A stretch of 64,000 nucleotides of DNA, from positions 62,001 through 126,000 of the forward strand of contig NZ_FZOF01000026.1 in assembly GCF_900188405.1 (NCBI RefSeq), written 5' to 3'. The number at the start of each line of letters is the position of its first letter. Positions within the stretch are counted from its first letter, which is position 1. This DNA is from Actinacidiphila glaucinigra (GTDB lineage: Bacteria > Actinomycetota > Actinomycetes > Streptomycetales > Streptomycetaceae). The notes below the pieces were generated by a model. That model was not told where the DNA came from. It was given only the letters and a program-made list of their open reading frames with translations, and searched no databases. Positions 51,284 to 60,185 of the stretch are shown piece after piece. The position numbers were made by a program, and so were the translations under genes.

Positions 51284-51841
51284 ATGGCATCGTCCTGGAC
51301 CGGTAAGCGGGTGCGCCTGCGCACCATTGAGCCCGATGACTGGACGGCGTTCGCGCGCTTCGCGGACGATGACGGGCGGCGAGTGGGCCGGTTGGAACTG
51401 CCGCGATCCGCCGAGAGCTATCGTGCCTGGGCGAAGGAGCAGGCCCTTGCCGAGTGCGATGACGACCGTTTCCGGTTGGTGGTCGAAACGACGGCTACAG
51501 GTGAGTTGGTCGGCACGGTCGGCTCACATCGCACCGGTCGTTGTTCGGGCTGGTTCGAGTGTGAAGTCATGATCGACGTCGGCCACCGACGCAAGGGCTA
51601 CGCGGCGGAAGCCATGGTGCTGTTGCTGCGCTTCATGTTCGCCGAGCGGCGCTATCACAAGTGCCTGGCGGCGGTTTTGGCCCACAACGAGGCGTCGTTG
51701 GCGCTTTTTCGTCGGCTCGGCTTCACCGAGGAGGGACGCTTGCGGGAACACGTTTTCTTCGCCGGCGGGCATCACGACCTTGTCATGCTGGGCATGCTCG
51801 CCGACGAGTTCGACCGGCGACACACGCTGAGCGGACCGTGA
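51284..51841 (+). CDS. GNAT acetyltransferase, RimJ/RimL type
   Basis: A 185-residue acetyltransferase with RVRLRTIEPDDWTAFARFADD at the start and the acetyl-CoA region VMIDVGHRRKGYAAEAMVLLLRFMF, followed by AHNEASLALFRRLGFTEEGR. The RimJ/RimL branch modifies protein N-termini or small molecules. It is convergent to the P450 fusion gene and separated from it by a hairpin. Confidence 0.87.
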   Translation: MASSWTGKRVRLRTIEPDDWTAFARFADDDGRRVGRLELPRSAESYRAWAKEQALAECDDDRFRLVVETTATGELVGTVGSHRTGRCSGWFECEVMIDVGHRRKGYAAEAMVLLLRFMFAERRYHKCLAAVLAHNEASLALFRRLGFTEEGRLREHVFFAGGHHDLVMLGMLADEFDRRHTLSGP

Positions 51842-51907
51842 GCTGATCGTCCGGGCGTGCGCGGAACGGTACTCGGACGTGATCGACGTTCGCCTGTTGA
51901 TCCAGCT

Positions 51908-51923
51908 GGGCCGTCCGCGGCCC
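51908..51923. terminator. Small hairpin between convergent GNAT and P450 genes
   Basis: GGGCCG at 51908-51913, loop TCCG, CGGCCC at 51918-51923. A six-pair stem in the 110-base gap between two convergent genes; a bidirectional terminator is likely but the stem is short. Confidence 0.4.
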
Positions 51924-51951
51924 GACCTTGCAACTGCGCTCGGCTACCGCG

Positions 51952-54579
51952 TCAGCCGTCACCCTGCTCGATGTCCAGATGGATCGGACCCCGAAGAACG
52001 GGGCTGCGCCGGTACGGCGGTGGATCGACGACCAACCTGGGGCGGTCGAGCCGGCGTACCAGCTCGGCCAGCGCGATCTGGGTTTCCCGCCGGGCCAGCG
52101 GGGCGCCGAAACACAGGTGGATGCCGCTGCCGAACCCCAGGTGCTGGTTGTCACGCCGATCCGGGTCGAAGCGGTCCGGATCGTGGAAGCGCTTCGGATC
52201 GCGACTGCCGGAGGCCAGCAGGAGCATGATCTGCGAGCCCTGGGGAATGGCGGTGTCGGCGACGGTGATGTCGCTGTACGCCGCCCGCCAGGGAATGATC
52301 TGCACGGGGGGTTCGTAGCGCAGCAGTTCCTCGACCAGCGGCACGACGAGGTCCGGTTCGTCGCGCAGTCGCTGCAGCACCTGCGGGTGGCGCAGCAGCG
52401 TCAGCATGCCGTTGGTGATGAGGTTGACGACGGTCTCATGGCCGGCGATGAAGAGCAGTCTGGCGGTGGCGACGATGTCGGCGTCGGCCATCCGACCATC
52501 GGGCGCGTCGTCGTTGGCCAGCCGTGACAGCAGGCCGTCTCCCGGCCGGCCGTGGCGGTGTTCCACCAGCTCGCCGAGGCACTGGCGCAAGTCCATGCGG
52601 GCCTGTACGCCCTTGTCCAGTTTCTCCTTCGGGTCGGTCTCGGGGTTGTAGTCGATCGAGTTCATGATGTCGTTCACCCAGCGGTGGAATCTCGGCTCGT
52701 CCTCGCGTGGCACGCCGAGCAAGTGACAGATGACGGTTACGGGCAACGGGAAGGCGAAATCGTCGACGACGTCGATCTGCTCCTTGTCCGCCAAACCGTC
52801 GATCAGACTGCCGACGGTGGCGGTCAGGAAGCCTTCAAGTCCGGTCACCAGCCCAGGGGTGTGCGGGGGGCCGAAGTGACGCATCGCCATACGCCGCAGG
52901 CGGTCGTGCTCGGGCGAGTCCATGTGGATGAACGACGAGGTGACCCCTTCCTCGGCTGAGGGCATCGGCGGACGCGTCAGATGGCGCGCGTCGGAGCTCA
53001 GATGCGGGTCGTTCAGTACGGTCGTGATCTCGCGATAGGTGCTGATGACGTAGCTGCCGTCCTCCTGCCGGGCCACCGGCGTCTTGCGCAACTCGGCATA
53101 CAACGGGTAAGGGTCGGCCCGGGCGGAGTAGTCGAAGATCCGTTGCAGGGTGCCGGGCATGTGGGTGGTGGTCGTCCGGCCTTCCTCCCGCCCATGCTGG
53201 TGGACGGCCGTGACGCGGCACTCACCCGGGTCACGGCCTGTGACGACCGCCGTGGCTCCCCGCGCAAGCAGGGCGGGGGCGGGGAAGACGGCGGGCACCG
53301 GTTCCATGTCGGTCGGCTGGTCCGGCGTGGGGCAGGGGGGCGGGAAGGGTGCGGCCATCTCGATCAGCCGTCGGTAGTGGTTCAGCCACTTTCCGTTGTT
53401 GAAGCTGGCGGCGGCTGTGACGCGGCCCCGATAGCCATATGCCGTGACGAAACGGTGGTCGTCGAGCGATCCCTGGGTGACAAGCATCTCGTCGGCGAAG
53501 GTCGGCACGCCGACAGACTTGATATTGACGCCGAACTGGATCGACCAGAACAGCGGGATGGACAGGTGGGGCCGGCGGTCCGCCTGGGCACTGACCATGT
53601 TGTGTGCCGCGACCTTCGCCTGCTCCACGGCGTTGGCCCAGTGCTCCATTGAGATGAGCCGGTTTTCGTAGATGGGGTTCGGGCAACGTGCCACGTCTCC
53701 CGCGGCGAAAACGTCGTCGGTGACACGGCCATGGATGTCGAGGGCGCGGCAGCCCGTGTCACAGGTGACTCCCCACTCGCCCGCCGCCAGTCCCGACCCC
53801 CGCAGCCACTCGGTGTTGCGAATGCTCCCAAGTGCCACCACTGCCACATCGGCGTCGACCGTACTGCCGTCGTCGAAGTGAGCACGGCAAAACCGTCCCC
53901 GCGCGTCGCCCTCCAGCCGGGCGACTGTGACACCGCACCGCAGGTCGACACCGTGGGCACGCTGCATGTCGGCCGCCACCTCGCCGATCATGGCTCCGAG
54001 CGCCCAGACCAGCGGAGCCGGCGCGAGTTCGGTGACGGTCACCGGGATGTCCCGCTCGCGGCAGACGGAGGCGATCTCGGAGCCGGTGAATCCCGCACCG
54101 ATGACCAGCACCCTGGAGGGTCTGGTGGCGAGCGCCCGCTGCAGGCGCTCGGCGTGCTCGCGTGTACGTACGACGAACACGCCGTCCAGGGCCGCCTCGG
54201 ACTCGACGAACCACGGCCGGGCCCGTACCCCGGTAGAGATCAGCACCCGGTCGAAGGGAACCTCGCGTCCGTCGGCGAGACGCACGTGGTGCGTCGCCAG
54301 GTCCAGACGGTCGGCGGGCACCCCCAGCAGCCACTCCGCATCGATGCCACGACGGCGGGGCAAAGTGGTGCCTCCGGCTGGCACCCACCCGGTCAGTACT
54401 TGCTTGGACAGGGGAGGACGGTCGTAGGGCTCACCCAACTCGTCACCGACCATGGTCAACGATCCGGCGAAACCCTCGTCTCGCAGAGCCTCCGCGGCCC
54501 GCAGCCCCGCCAGCGAAGCCCCCACAATCACAATGCGGCCGTCGCGCCTGAAGGCACGCAGGTCGTCGACACCGGTCAT
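51952..54579 (-). CDS. Ferredoxin reductase-cytochrome P450 fusion protein
   Basis: One uninterrupted frame of 875 residues joins two enzymes. Residues 1-410 are a putidaredoxin-reductase-type FAD/NAD flavoprotein: VIVGASLAG (17-25), PPLSKQVLTG, NAD motif VLVIGAGFTGSE (157-168) and DVFAAGDVARCP. After a 60-residue Pro/Ala-rich linker, residues about 474-875 are a P450: I-helix AGHET (712-716), ExxR Glu751/Arg754 and heme loop FGSGIHLCFG with Cys823. ATG 54579 overlaps the ferredoxin stop (ATGA). An internal ATG at 53160 starts the P450 half and has GGAGGAAGG about 18 bases upstream, so separate initiation is also possible. Confidence 0.85.
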   Translation of the reverse strand: MTGVDDLRAFRRDGRIVIVGASLAGLRAAEALRDEGFAGSLTMVGDELGEPYDRPPLSKQVLTGWVPAGGTTLPRRRGIDAEWLLGVPADRLDLATHHVRLADGREVPFDRVLISTGVRARPWFVESEAALDGVFVVRTREHAERLQRALATRPSRVLVIGAGFTGSEIASVCRERDIPVTVTELAPAPLVWALGAMIGEVAADMQRAHGVDLRCGVTVARLEGDARGRFCRAHFDDGSTVDADVAVVALGSIRNTEWLRGSGLAAGEWGVTCDTGCRALDIHGRVTDDVFAAGDVARCPNPIYENRLISMEHWANAVEQAKVAAHNMVSAQADRRPHLSIPLFWSIQFGVNIKSVGVPTFADEMLVTQGSLDDHRFVTAYGYRGRVTAAASFNNGKWLNHYRRLIEMAAPFPPPCPTPDQPTDMEPVPAVFPAPALLARGATAVVTGRDPGECRVTAVHQHGREEGRTTTTHMPGTLQRIFDYSARADPYPLYAELRKTPVARQEDGSYVISTYREITTVLNDPHLSSDARHLTRPPMPSAEEGVTSSFIHMDSPEHDRLRRMAMRHFGPPHTPGLVTGLEGFLTATVGSLIDGLADKEQIDVVDDFAFPLPVTVICHLLGVPREDEPRFHRWVNDIMNSIDYNPETDPKEKLDKGVQARMDLRQCLGELVEHRHGRPGDGLLSRLANDDAPDGRMADADIVATARLLFIAGHETVVNLITNGMLTLLRHPQVLQRLRDEPDLVVPLVEELLRYEPPVQIIPWRAAYSDITVADTAIPQGSQIMLLLASGSRDPKRFHDPDRFDPDRRDNQHLGFGSGIHLCFGAPLARRETQIALAELVRRLDRPRLVVDPPPYRRSPVLRGPIHLDIEQGDG

Positions 54580-54803
54580 GACGGTGACGCCTCCGCCGGT
54601 GTGTGCCGTGCCTCCAGTCCGTCGACCAGGATCGCCTGGACCGGGCAGGCCGCCGCGGCGCGGAGCACCTGGTCGCGCTGGGCGTCGTCGGGGTTCGGGT
54701 CGTACAGGAGCGCTTCCTCACCGTGCAACCGGAACGCCTCCGGAGCCAGGAACGCGCACTGCGCGTACCCCTCACACCGGAAGAGATCAACGACAACTTT
54801 CAC
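54576..54803 (-). CDS. [3Fe-4S] ferredoxin of P450 redox chain
   Basis: A 75-residue ferredoxin: MKVVVDLFRCEGYAQC gives cysteines 10 and 16, and Cys53 lies in ACPVQAI, the three-cysteine layout of P450-linked [3Fe-4S] ferredoxins. GTG 54803 has GGAGGT five bases upstream. It lies between the stand-alone P450 and the reductase-P450 fusion with an ATGA overlap to the latter, and would carry electrons from the reductase domain to both P450 hemes. Confidence 0.9.
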   Translation of the reverse strand: MKVVVDLFRCEGYAQCAFLAPEAFRLHGEEALLYDPNPDDAQRDQVLRAAAACPVQAILVDGLEARHTPAEASPS

Positions 54804-54855
54804 CCCGACCTCCACAGGGAGTGGGAGCTGCAGACCCTCACGTTGAGGCGGTGTG

Positions 54856-56181
54856 TCACCGAAGGCAGGACTGCGCTCGGCCGCGCACGGTGGCACGCAG
54901 GTGCAGGCCGGGGGTTGCGAGACCTTCGAAGGTGGTGACCCGGTAGCCGGGTTCCGGGCCGGGTGGCTCGCTCAGGTGGTAGCGGTGGGCGGTGTGCGCG
55001 GTCAGGAGCGTGAGCATCGCCATGGCCAGGGCAGCTCCCTCGCAGCTGTGGGGCCCGGTACCGAAGGCGAGGAAGACCCCGGGTTTCGCCGGAGAGCACG
55101 AATCGTCGAGCCAGCGTTCGGGTCGGAACCGGTCCGGCTCTGGGTGTTCCCGTGCGTCGCGGTGGGCGGTGTAAGGGCAGACGAGAACGGTGGACCCGGC
55201 GTCGATGGTGTAGTCGGCGAGCTGGGTCCGCCGCGGGGCGCGCCGGGTCAGCAGCCAGCTCGGGGGATCCAGCCGGAGCACTTCGTGTACCAGTGCCCGG
55301 GTGTATTGCAGGCGCTCGAGGTGGGTGCTGGTGGTCGCGGCGGCGTCTGCGGGCAGCAAGGCGGCTTCGGCCGCGATCCGGTCCGCGGCCCCTGGGTGGC
55401 GGGCCAGGTGAAGCAGGATCCATCCGGCTGCCCGGGAAGGTGTCTCGAAGGTCGCGACGGTGATTCCGGGCAGAGTGTCGAGGATGGCCCCTTCCGACAG
55501 TGGGCTGTAGCGGGAGGAGGGGCGAAGCAGCTGTCCGAGCACGTCGTCACCGAGCCGACCCGATGAACGGCGCCGGCGGACGATGGGCCGCAAGGCGTCG
55601 GTGAAGGCGACCTGTTGCTGCGTGCGGAACCGCCGAGCCGGTGTGGGGACCCAGCCCGGCCATACCCAGCGCGTAGGGCGAACGAGCACCTCCCGGGCCA
55701 CGAAGAGCTGCCAGGCGAAGGGCATCAGAACAGGAGCGTCTTCGGAGAAGAGGTAACGCACGCCGACCTCCGCCAGGACCGGCCGGACGAGGGGCAGAAT
55801 CTCCACGTCCCGGCCCGTGGGCCACTGGTCGGCAAACCGAACGGTCCCGGACGCTATCTCACCGATCCGGGCCGCAACCGCCTGCGGACGCAGCCCGCGC
55901 ATACGGGCCGCGCGCGCGTGCGCACGCTCCTCGGACGTCGGCGCGTCGCCGCCGGCCCGCTTCAACGGCGGGAAGAGGGGCGAGGGCGGCTTGGGGAAGT
56001 CCTGTGCGCGGTGCAGGACTTCCTCACACGGCCCGGCCGCGGCGGCTACGTAGACACCCGGCTCCAGCTGCCAGACGTCCCCGCACTCTTCAGCGCCACG
56101 GCGCGCCAATGCCAGCCGGTCGTGACTCCAGGCCGCGAAATTGCCTTCGGGCAACCGCGGCGGCTCATTCACTCGGCCCAT
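54856..56181 (-). CDS. Cytochrome P450, likely peptide- or natural-product-tailoring
   Basis: A 441-residue P450: ExxR Glu300/Arg303 in HEVLRLDPPSW, the PERF-like RFRPERWLD, and heme loop FGTGPHSCEG with Cys380. The I-helix reads ATFETPS, with Thr in place of the usual Gly of AGxET. The N-terminus MGRVNEPPRLPEGNFAAWSH has no membrane anchor. ATG 56181 follows AAGGG by eight bases; the frame is open upstream without protein-like sequence. It begins 82 bases after the 30-codon peptide gene and is followed by its ferredoxin and reductase, so the small peptide is the favoured substrate. Confidence 0.88.
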   Translation of the reverse strand: MGRVNEPPRLPEGNFAAWSHDRLALARRGAEECGDVWQLEPGVYVAAAAGPCEEVLHRAQDFPKPPSPLFPPLKRAGGDAPTSEERAHARAARMRGLRPQAVAARIGEIASGTVRFADQWPTGRDVEILPLVRPVLAEVGVRYLFSEDAPVLMPFAWQLFVAREVLVRPTRWVWPGWVPTPARRFRTQQQVAFTDALRPIVRRRRSSGRLGDDVLGQLLRPSSRYSPLSEGAILDTLPGITVATFETPSRAAGWILLHLARHPGAADRIAAEAALLPADAAATTSTHLERLQYTRALVHEVLRLDPPSWLLTRRAPRRTQLADYTIDAGSTVLVCPYTAHRDAREHPEPDRFRPERWLDDSCSPAKPGVFLAFGTGPHSCEGAALAMAMLTLLTAHTAHRYHLSEPPGPEPGYRVTTFEGLATPGLHLRATVRGRAQSCLR

Positions 56182-56263
56182 GAGATCGCCCTTGACGCTC
56201 GTACCTGTCCAGGCCGATATCGTCGTCAGCACGGCCGGGAGCCCTAGGCGCCCGGCCGCTCGG

Positions 56264-56356
56264 TCACGCCTTGTCGGCGGACGTACCCCAGTCGTGGGCC
56301 CCGTACGCACCGTAGTTGCGAGTGAACGACAACTTGGCGAGCAGTTTGGCGATCAT
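56264..56356 (-). CDS. 30-residue candidate RiPP precursor peptide
   Basis: ATG 56356 follows GAGGAG by six bases, the best ribosome-binding site in this region, and the frame ends in TGA at 56266-56264. The first half, MIAKLLAKLSFTRN, is basic and amphipathic like a short leader; residues 15-24 read YGAYGAHDWG, rich in Tyr, His and Trp, the residues that P450s cross-link in known P450-modified peptides; a short polar tail follows. The gene lies immediately upstream of, and in line with, a P450, a ferredoxin and a reductase-P450 fusion. The peptide family is not one I can name; too short for routine gene calling. Confidence 0.6.
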   Translation of the reverse strand: MIAKLLAKLSFTRNYGAYGAHDWGTSADKA

Positions 56357-56722
56357 GATTTACTCCTCTCGCCTGCCTTTAGTACGGTATGCACCATTTT
56401 ACACTCATGTTCCAGAGCGTCGGCGTGGATATAAGGCGCGTGCTTGCGTGCCAGGCTGGCCTCGGGCCGGCCAACCTGCTCCGGTACTGCCTGGCACACC
56501 ACGTAATCCGGCAATTCGATGTTGCCGCCGCCAGACCGGCCTCAGCAACCGGTGCAGCCTCCTCAGGCGGGCAGCCGGTGTCGTCGGTGCCGGTGTCGGC
56601 GCCCGTCGGCAGGCAGTGGGGCTACCGGGGAAGGCCACCACTGCCGTAGCGGCGAGAACACCGTGCGGGACTTCTCATCGTTGTGTGGTCCGTGCGCTGC
56701 CTGAGGAGGGATACTGAGGGGC
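56357..56722. other. Divergent intergenic region before the peptide/P450 operon
   Basis: The 366 bases include an A/T-rich patch just before the peptide gene on the minus strand (TAAAAT and TACTAA are possible -10 boxes within 60 bases of the ATG), unusual in this G/C-rich sequence and a likely promoter site. The rest has no recognised gene; the rightward frame beginning at 56389 has no ribosome-binding site. Confidence 0.4.
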
Positions 56723-57079
56723 ATGTCCGCGTCCCGAACACCGAGCGCATTCGAGATGCTGCGCGAGCAATACGCACTACGGCTCCCTGCATCACTGGAC
56801 GAGCTCACCGGTCCAGCGGCCGGCACGGTGGATCTGCCCTTGCACGTCGCCTGGTCCGGTCGGCGTTCGTACGGGCTCGGTCAGCCCCGCTCGCGGATGA
56901 GCCTGTACCGCACCGTCCTGGCAGAAGGACAGCGCCAGGACCTGATCACATTCCTCGACCGAGGCCTGCTCATCGCCCAATGGCCGGTGTTGCGGACACT
57001 GATCAGCCGCCCGCTCCGCGACGCCTGGGAGAACCGCTTCCCCGAACTACCCACGGACAAGGCCACCGCCGCCGCGTGA
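56723..57079 (+). CDS. Hypothetical protein paired with AbiEii-like nucleotidyltransferase
   Basis: A 118-residue protein that I do not recognise. It has a short polar start, the segment PLHVAWSGRRSYGLGQPRSR, and a helical end with LITFLDRGLLIAQWPVLRTL and RPLRDAWENRFPEL. ATG 56723 follows GAGGGG closely. Its stop overlaps the start of the next gene in GTGA, so the two proteins are made together in fixed proportion. In AbiE-type systems the gene before the nucleotidyltransferase encodes the antitoxin, but this protein is shorter than AbiEi and shows no winged helix, so the role is only suggested. Confidence 0.65.
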   Translation: MSASRTPSAFEMLREQYALRLPASLDELTGPAAGTVDLPLHVAWSGRRSYGLGQPRSRMSLYRTVLAEGQRQDLITFLDRGLLIAQWPVLRTLISRPLRDAWENRFPELPTDKATAAA

Positions 57080-57747
57080 ACCTCTCCGAACTGCACCGGC
57101 GGCTGTTGGCCGACGTCCTCGACATCGGAACGCCCTACCCCTTGGTGATCACCGGCGGGTACGCAGTCCAGGCTCACGGCCTGGTCGATCGTCTCTCCCA
57201 GGACCTCGACGTCGCGACCGAAAATCCGGCACCGATCAGCGAGATCATCCGAACAGTGGGTGACGGACTCACGGAGCGTGGCTGGCAGGTCGAACAGATC
57301 GAGATCGGGGCGCTGTCCGGCCGACTCCTGGCCACCGACCCCGGCACGGGCGACCAGTGCGAGGTCGACGTCCTCAAAGAAGTCCTCTGGCACCCGCCCA
57401 AGGCCAGCGAGTACGGCCCAGTCCTCTCACTGGACGACGTCATCGGGACAAAGGTACGCGCCCTGGCCGACAGAGGAGCAGTACGCGATCTGATCGACGT
57501 CCACGCCGCCTCCCACCACCGGTCAAGAGCCGACCTCGAAAACCTCGGCCGACGCCACGCACGCTACGCGTTCAGCCTGGAAGACCTCCGCGAACGCCTC
57601 GTCGGCGCGGACTGGTGGGATGACCAGGACTACGCCGACTACGGCCTCCAACCCGAACAGATCGACGCCCTCAGAACCTGGGCCCTGCAATGGGCCACCG
57701 ACATCGGCACACGCCTGCAAAGCGAAGAAGACCCCCACGACCTGTAG
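57076..57747 (+). CDS. AbiEii/AbiGii-type nucleotidyltransferase
   Basis: A 223-residue minimal nucleotidyltransferase: ITGGYAVQAHGLVDRLSQDLDVAT holds the GG motif and DxD metal pair (here split as ITGGYAVQAHG and RLSQDLDV), QCEVDVLKEV gives the third acidic residue, and LSLDDVIGTKVRALADRGAVRDLIDV is the typical C-terminal helix-loop. Relatives are toxins of type IV toxin-antitoxin and phage-abortive systems, or stand-alone enzymes. GTG 57076 overlaps the previous stop. An IS110 relic abuts its 3' side. Confidence 0.8.
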   Translation: MNLSELHRRLLADVLDIGTPYPLVITGGYAVQAHGLVDRLSQDLDVATENPAPISEIIRTVGDGLTERGWQVEQIEIGALSGRLLATDPGTGDQCEVDVLKEVLWHPPKASEYGPVLSLDDVIGTKVRALADRGAVRDLIDVHAASHHRSRADLENLGRRHARYAFSLEDLRERLVGADWWDDQDYADYGLQPEQIDALRTWALQWATDIGTRLQSEEDPHDL

Positions 57748-57797
57748 GGAAAACCCCCCACCCCCGCACGGGCCCGGTGCCCCACCACCGAAGCACG

Positions 57798-58674
57798 CCA
57801 CCGGTGTGAGCGATGAACTCGGCGCCCAGAACGGGCCCGAGGCCGGGCATGCTCAGAATGATTTCGGCATAGGGGTGGTCACGGAATCGGCGCTCGATCA
57901 GGGCGTCGGTCGCGGCGATCTCCTCGTCGAGGGCCATCACCTCCCTCGCGAGCCTGGCAACCACGGCCGCCCCCAGCTTTGCCCCGGGGACGGCGGCGTG
58001 CTGGGCCTCAGCTGCCTGGACGGCGGTGGTCGCGACGAGCTGGTGGTTGCGGACCTTGCGGCTTTTCAGCCAGGTCTGCGAGGCGGTTCTTGCCGATGCG
58101 TTGCAGGGCGGCCGGTGTCTGGTAGCCGGTCAGCAGCACCAGGGATGCCTCGGAGGTGCTGTAGTCGAAGGCCCGTTCCAGGGCAGGGAAGTACTCCTGC
58201 AGCCGGGCTCGCATCCGGTTGATAGCCCTCGTGCGGTCCGCGGCAAGTTCGAGCCGACGCGAAGTGAGGATGCGCAGGTCGACGGCGATGTCGTCACCGC
58301 GGTGCATGGTCTGCAGATCGCGGCGCATGCGGGCCTGGCCCGCGGTGATGAAGGCGTCCTTCGCGTCGCTCTTTCCGTCTCCGCGGTAGGAGCCGGAGGC
58401 ATGGTGGACGGTGCGGCCGGGGATGTAACGGACCTGCTGCCCGTTGTCGGTCAGCAGGGCTCAGCAACGCAGCCCCGCCGGCATTGAGATCGATCGCCCA
58501 GGTCACCGGATCACCGGCACTCAGCGCAAGGACATCCGCGATCAGTTCCAACAACACGGCCTCGTCATTGGCCACCCGCCGCGAGAGCCTGCGCTTGCCC
58601 TCGGCGTCGATCACCATGCAGTGGTGCTCGGCCTTGCCCGCATCCGTACCAGCCCACAGCTCAGGCACGGTCAC
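57798..58674 (-). pseudogene. IS110-family transposase, frameshifted and 3'-truncated
   Basis: Starting near GTG 58668 (with GGAGG upstream) the reading gives VPELWAGTDAGKAEHHCMVI, the DEDD N-terminus of IS110 transposases, up to AIDLNAGGAALL. The frame then shifts at about 58455: TDNGQQVRYIPGRTV and GDGKSDAKDAFITAGQARMR continue in a second frame. A further shift near 58060 leads to EIILSMPGLGPVLGAEFIAH, the Transposase_20 motif. Similarity stops abruptly after HTGG at about 57800, so about the last 80 residues with the serine motif are gone. The element is inactive and sits against the AbiEii-like gene. Confidence 0.8.
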
Positions 58675-59353
58675 CTCCGAAGTCGCTCCAGATCCGGTTC
58701 CAGCAGACGACCTCGCCAGCGTGTCCTTACCAAGCGATCGTGCCGCGTGCATCCCAATCAGTGGCCGAGTCGTCGCGGGACGCCAGGCGGCCAATCAGTA
58801 GAAGCCACTCGTGCGGCATGAGATTGACAGCCACACCCAGCGTCCCTGGGTCTCCCGATCCTACGAGTGACCGGAATGAACCCACCAGCAATGTAAGGAG
58901 CATGAAGCAGTACGCGGCCGCCCACGACTGGCTCACCGTCTTCCATCTGCTCAGTAGGCGGTACCGATGCCGGAGCACGTCGTACAGGAGTCAGCAGTGC
59001 TGCGTGGCGCCAGGTCCCCGGGATGCCCGGGGCCATGGCCCGGCGCGGAAGTGTTTTCCGGATGGCATCCGCGCCGGACATGCGGCTGCCCGTGACACTG
59101 ACGGCGCCGGTGACCAAGACTGCCGGAGGCACGCCTTGGCTGCCGAGGTCAGCGAGGACAGGCGTGACCCTCCGCCCGGTTGCAGCAACTCATCCAGCTA
59201 CGCCGGGGGCATACTTGTTCGGCGCTGGGTGTGCTGTCCGGGCCGAACACGACCAACAGCCGTAGGAGGGGCTGACAGTGCCGCACCCGTTGAACGGCAT
59301 CGCCCGCCGTGCCTCGGCGGCGGAGTAGCCCGGTGCCGGCAGAATGTCGCGGT
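58675..59353. other. Gene-free spacer after the IS110 relic
   Basis: Nearly 680 bases with no frame that I can tie to a family. A hydrophobic leftward frame at about 58790-58960 (AAAYCFMLLTLLVGSF) has neither a ribosome-binding site nor neighbours that support it. No terminal inverted repeats of the IS were recognised. Confidence 0.45.
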
Positions 59354-60100
59354 TCAGATGGCTCCGCCATTGGCGTAGAGCACTTGGCCATTGATCCAAC
59401 GCCCCGGACCAGCGAGGAAGAGGACGACCTCGGCGATGTCGTCGGGGGTGCCGATCCGCCCCAGCGGCGAGCCGTCAGCGAGCCCCGCGCGGAGATGTTC
59501 ACGGCCCGAAAGGAAGCCCTGCAGCATGTCCGTCTCGACGGGGCCGGGTGCGACGGCGTTGACCGTGACATCGCGGCCTCGCAATTCCCGCGCAAGCAGC
59601 AGAGTCAGCGCCTCCACTCCCCCCTTGGTCATGCTGTAGGCGGCATTGCCTGGGTTCGAGAACCGGGTCACAGAGCTGGAGAAGTTGATGAGCGCACCGC
59701 CCGGCCGCAATCTGCGGGCAGCCTGCTGGTCAACGATGAAGGTGCCACGAAGGTTGATGCGAATAACCTGGTCGAGCAAGTCGAGGTCGAAGTCGGCCAC
59801 CGAGCCCATGGGCATGACGCTGGCGGCGTGCACGACCACGTCCACGCCGCCGAAAGCCTCCTCCGCCGCGTCGAAGAGCGCCGCCACCTCATCCTCTTTT
59901 GCGACGTCTGCGCGCACGGCCAGGGCCGTGCCATCCGCGGCGGTGATCTCCTTGACCGTGGCATTCGCGGCCGCGGCATCCTGGGCGTAGTTGACGACGA
60001 CGGCGAGTCCACTTGCGGCGAGGCGCTCGGCGGCGCGTCGGCCTATGCCGCGCGACCCTCCGGTGATGATGGCGACGCGCTGGGCTGTGCTGGTGGCCAT
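59354..60100 (-). CDS. Short-chain dehydrogenase/reductase, 3-oxoacyl-reductase-like
   Basis: A 248-residue classical SDR with TGGSRGIGRRAAERLA, an asparagine-tyrosine segment VVVNYAQD suggesting NADPH use, catalytic Ser in NFSSSVTRFSNPG, YSMTK, and APGPVETDM. The NNAG motif is changed to VHAAS. Divergent from an AraC regulator 85 bases away, which probably controls it. Confidence 0.88.
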   Translation of the reverse strand: MATSTAQRVAIITGGSRGIGRRAAERLAASGLAVVVNYAQDAAAANATVKEITAADGTALAVRADVAKEDEVAALFDAAEEAFGGVDVVVHAASVMPMGSVADFDLDLLDQVIRINLRGTFIVDQQAARRLRPGGALINFSSSVTRFSNPGNAAYSMTKGGVEALTLLLARELRGRDVTVNAVAPGPVETDMLQGFLSGREHLRAGLADGSPLGRIGTPDDIAEVVLFLAGPGRWINGQVLYANGGAI

Positions 60101-60185
60101 ACGGCCTCTCCGATCTGGTGCCCGTCCTGACGACGGTCGGCGTGCTGTGCGGTTTCAGTCTCGGTTCGACAGATCGGGACTCGGA

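Noticed and set aside
53100..53220. A frameshift or sequencing error joining reductase and P450
   Set aside because: Both halves are in the same frame with no stop between them, and the linker is plausible Pro/Ala-rich sequence, so fusion is reported with internal initiation as the alternative.
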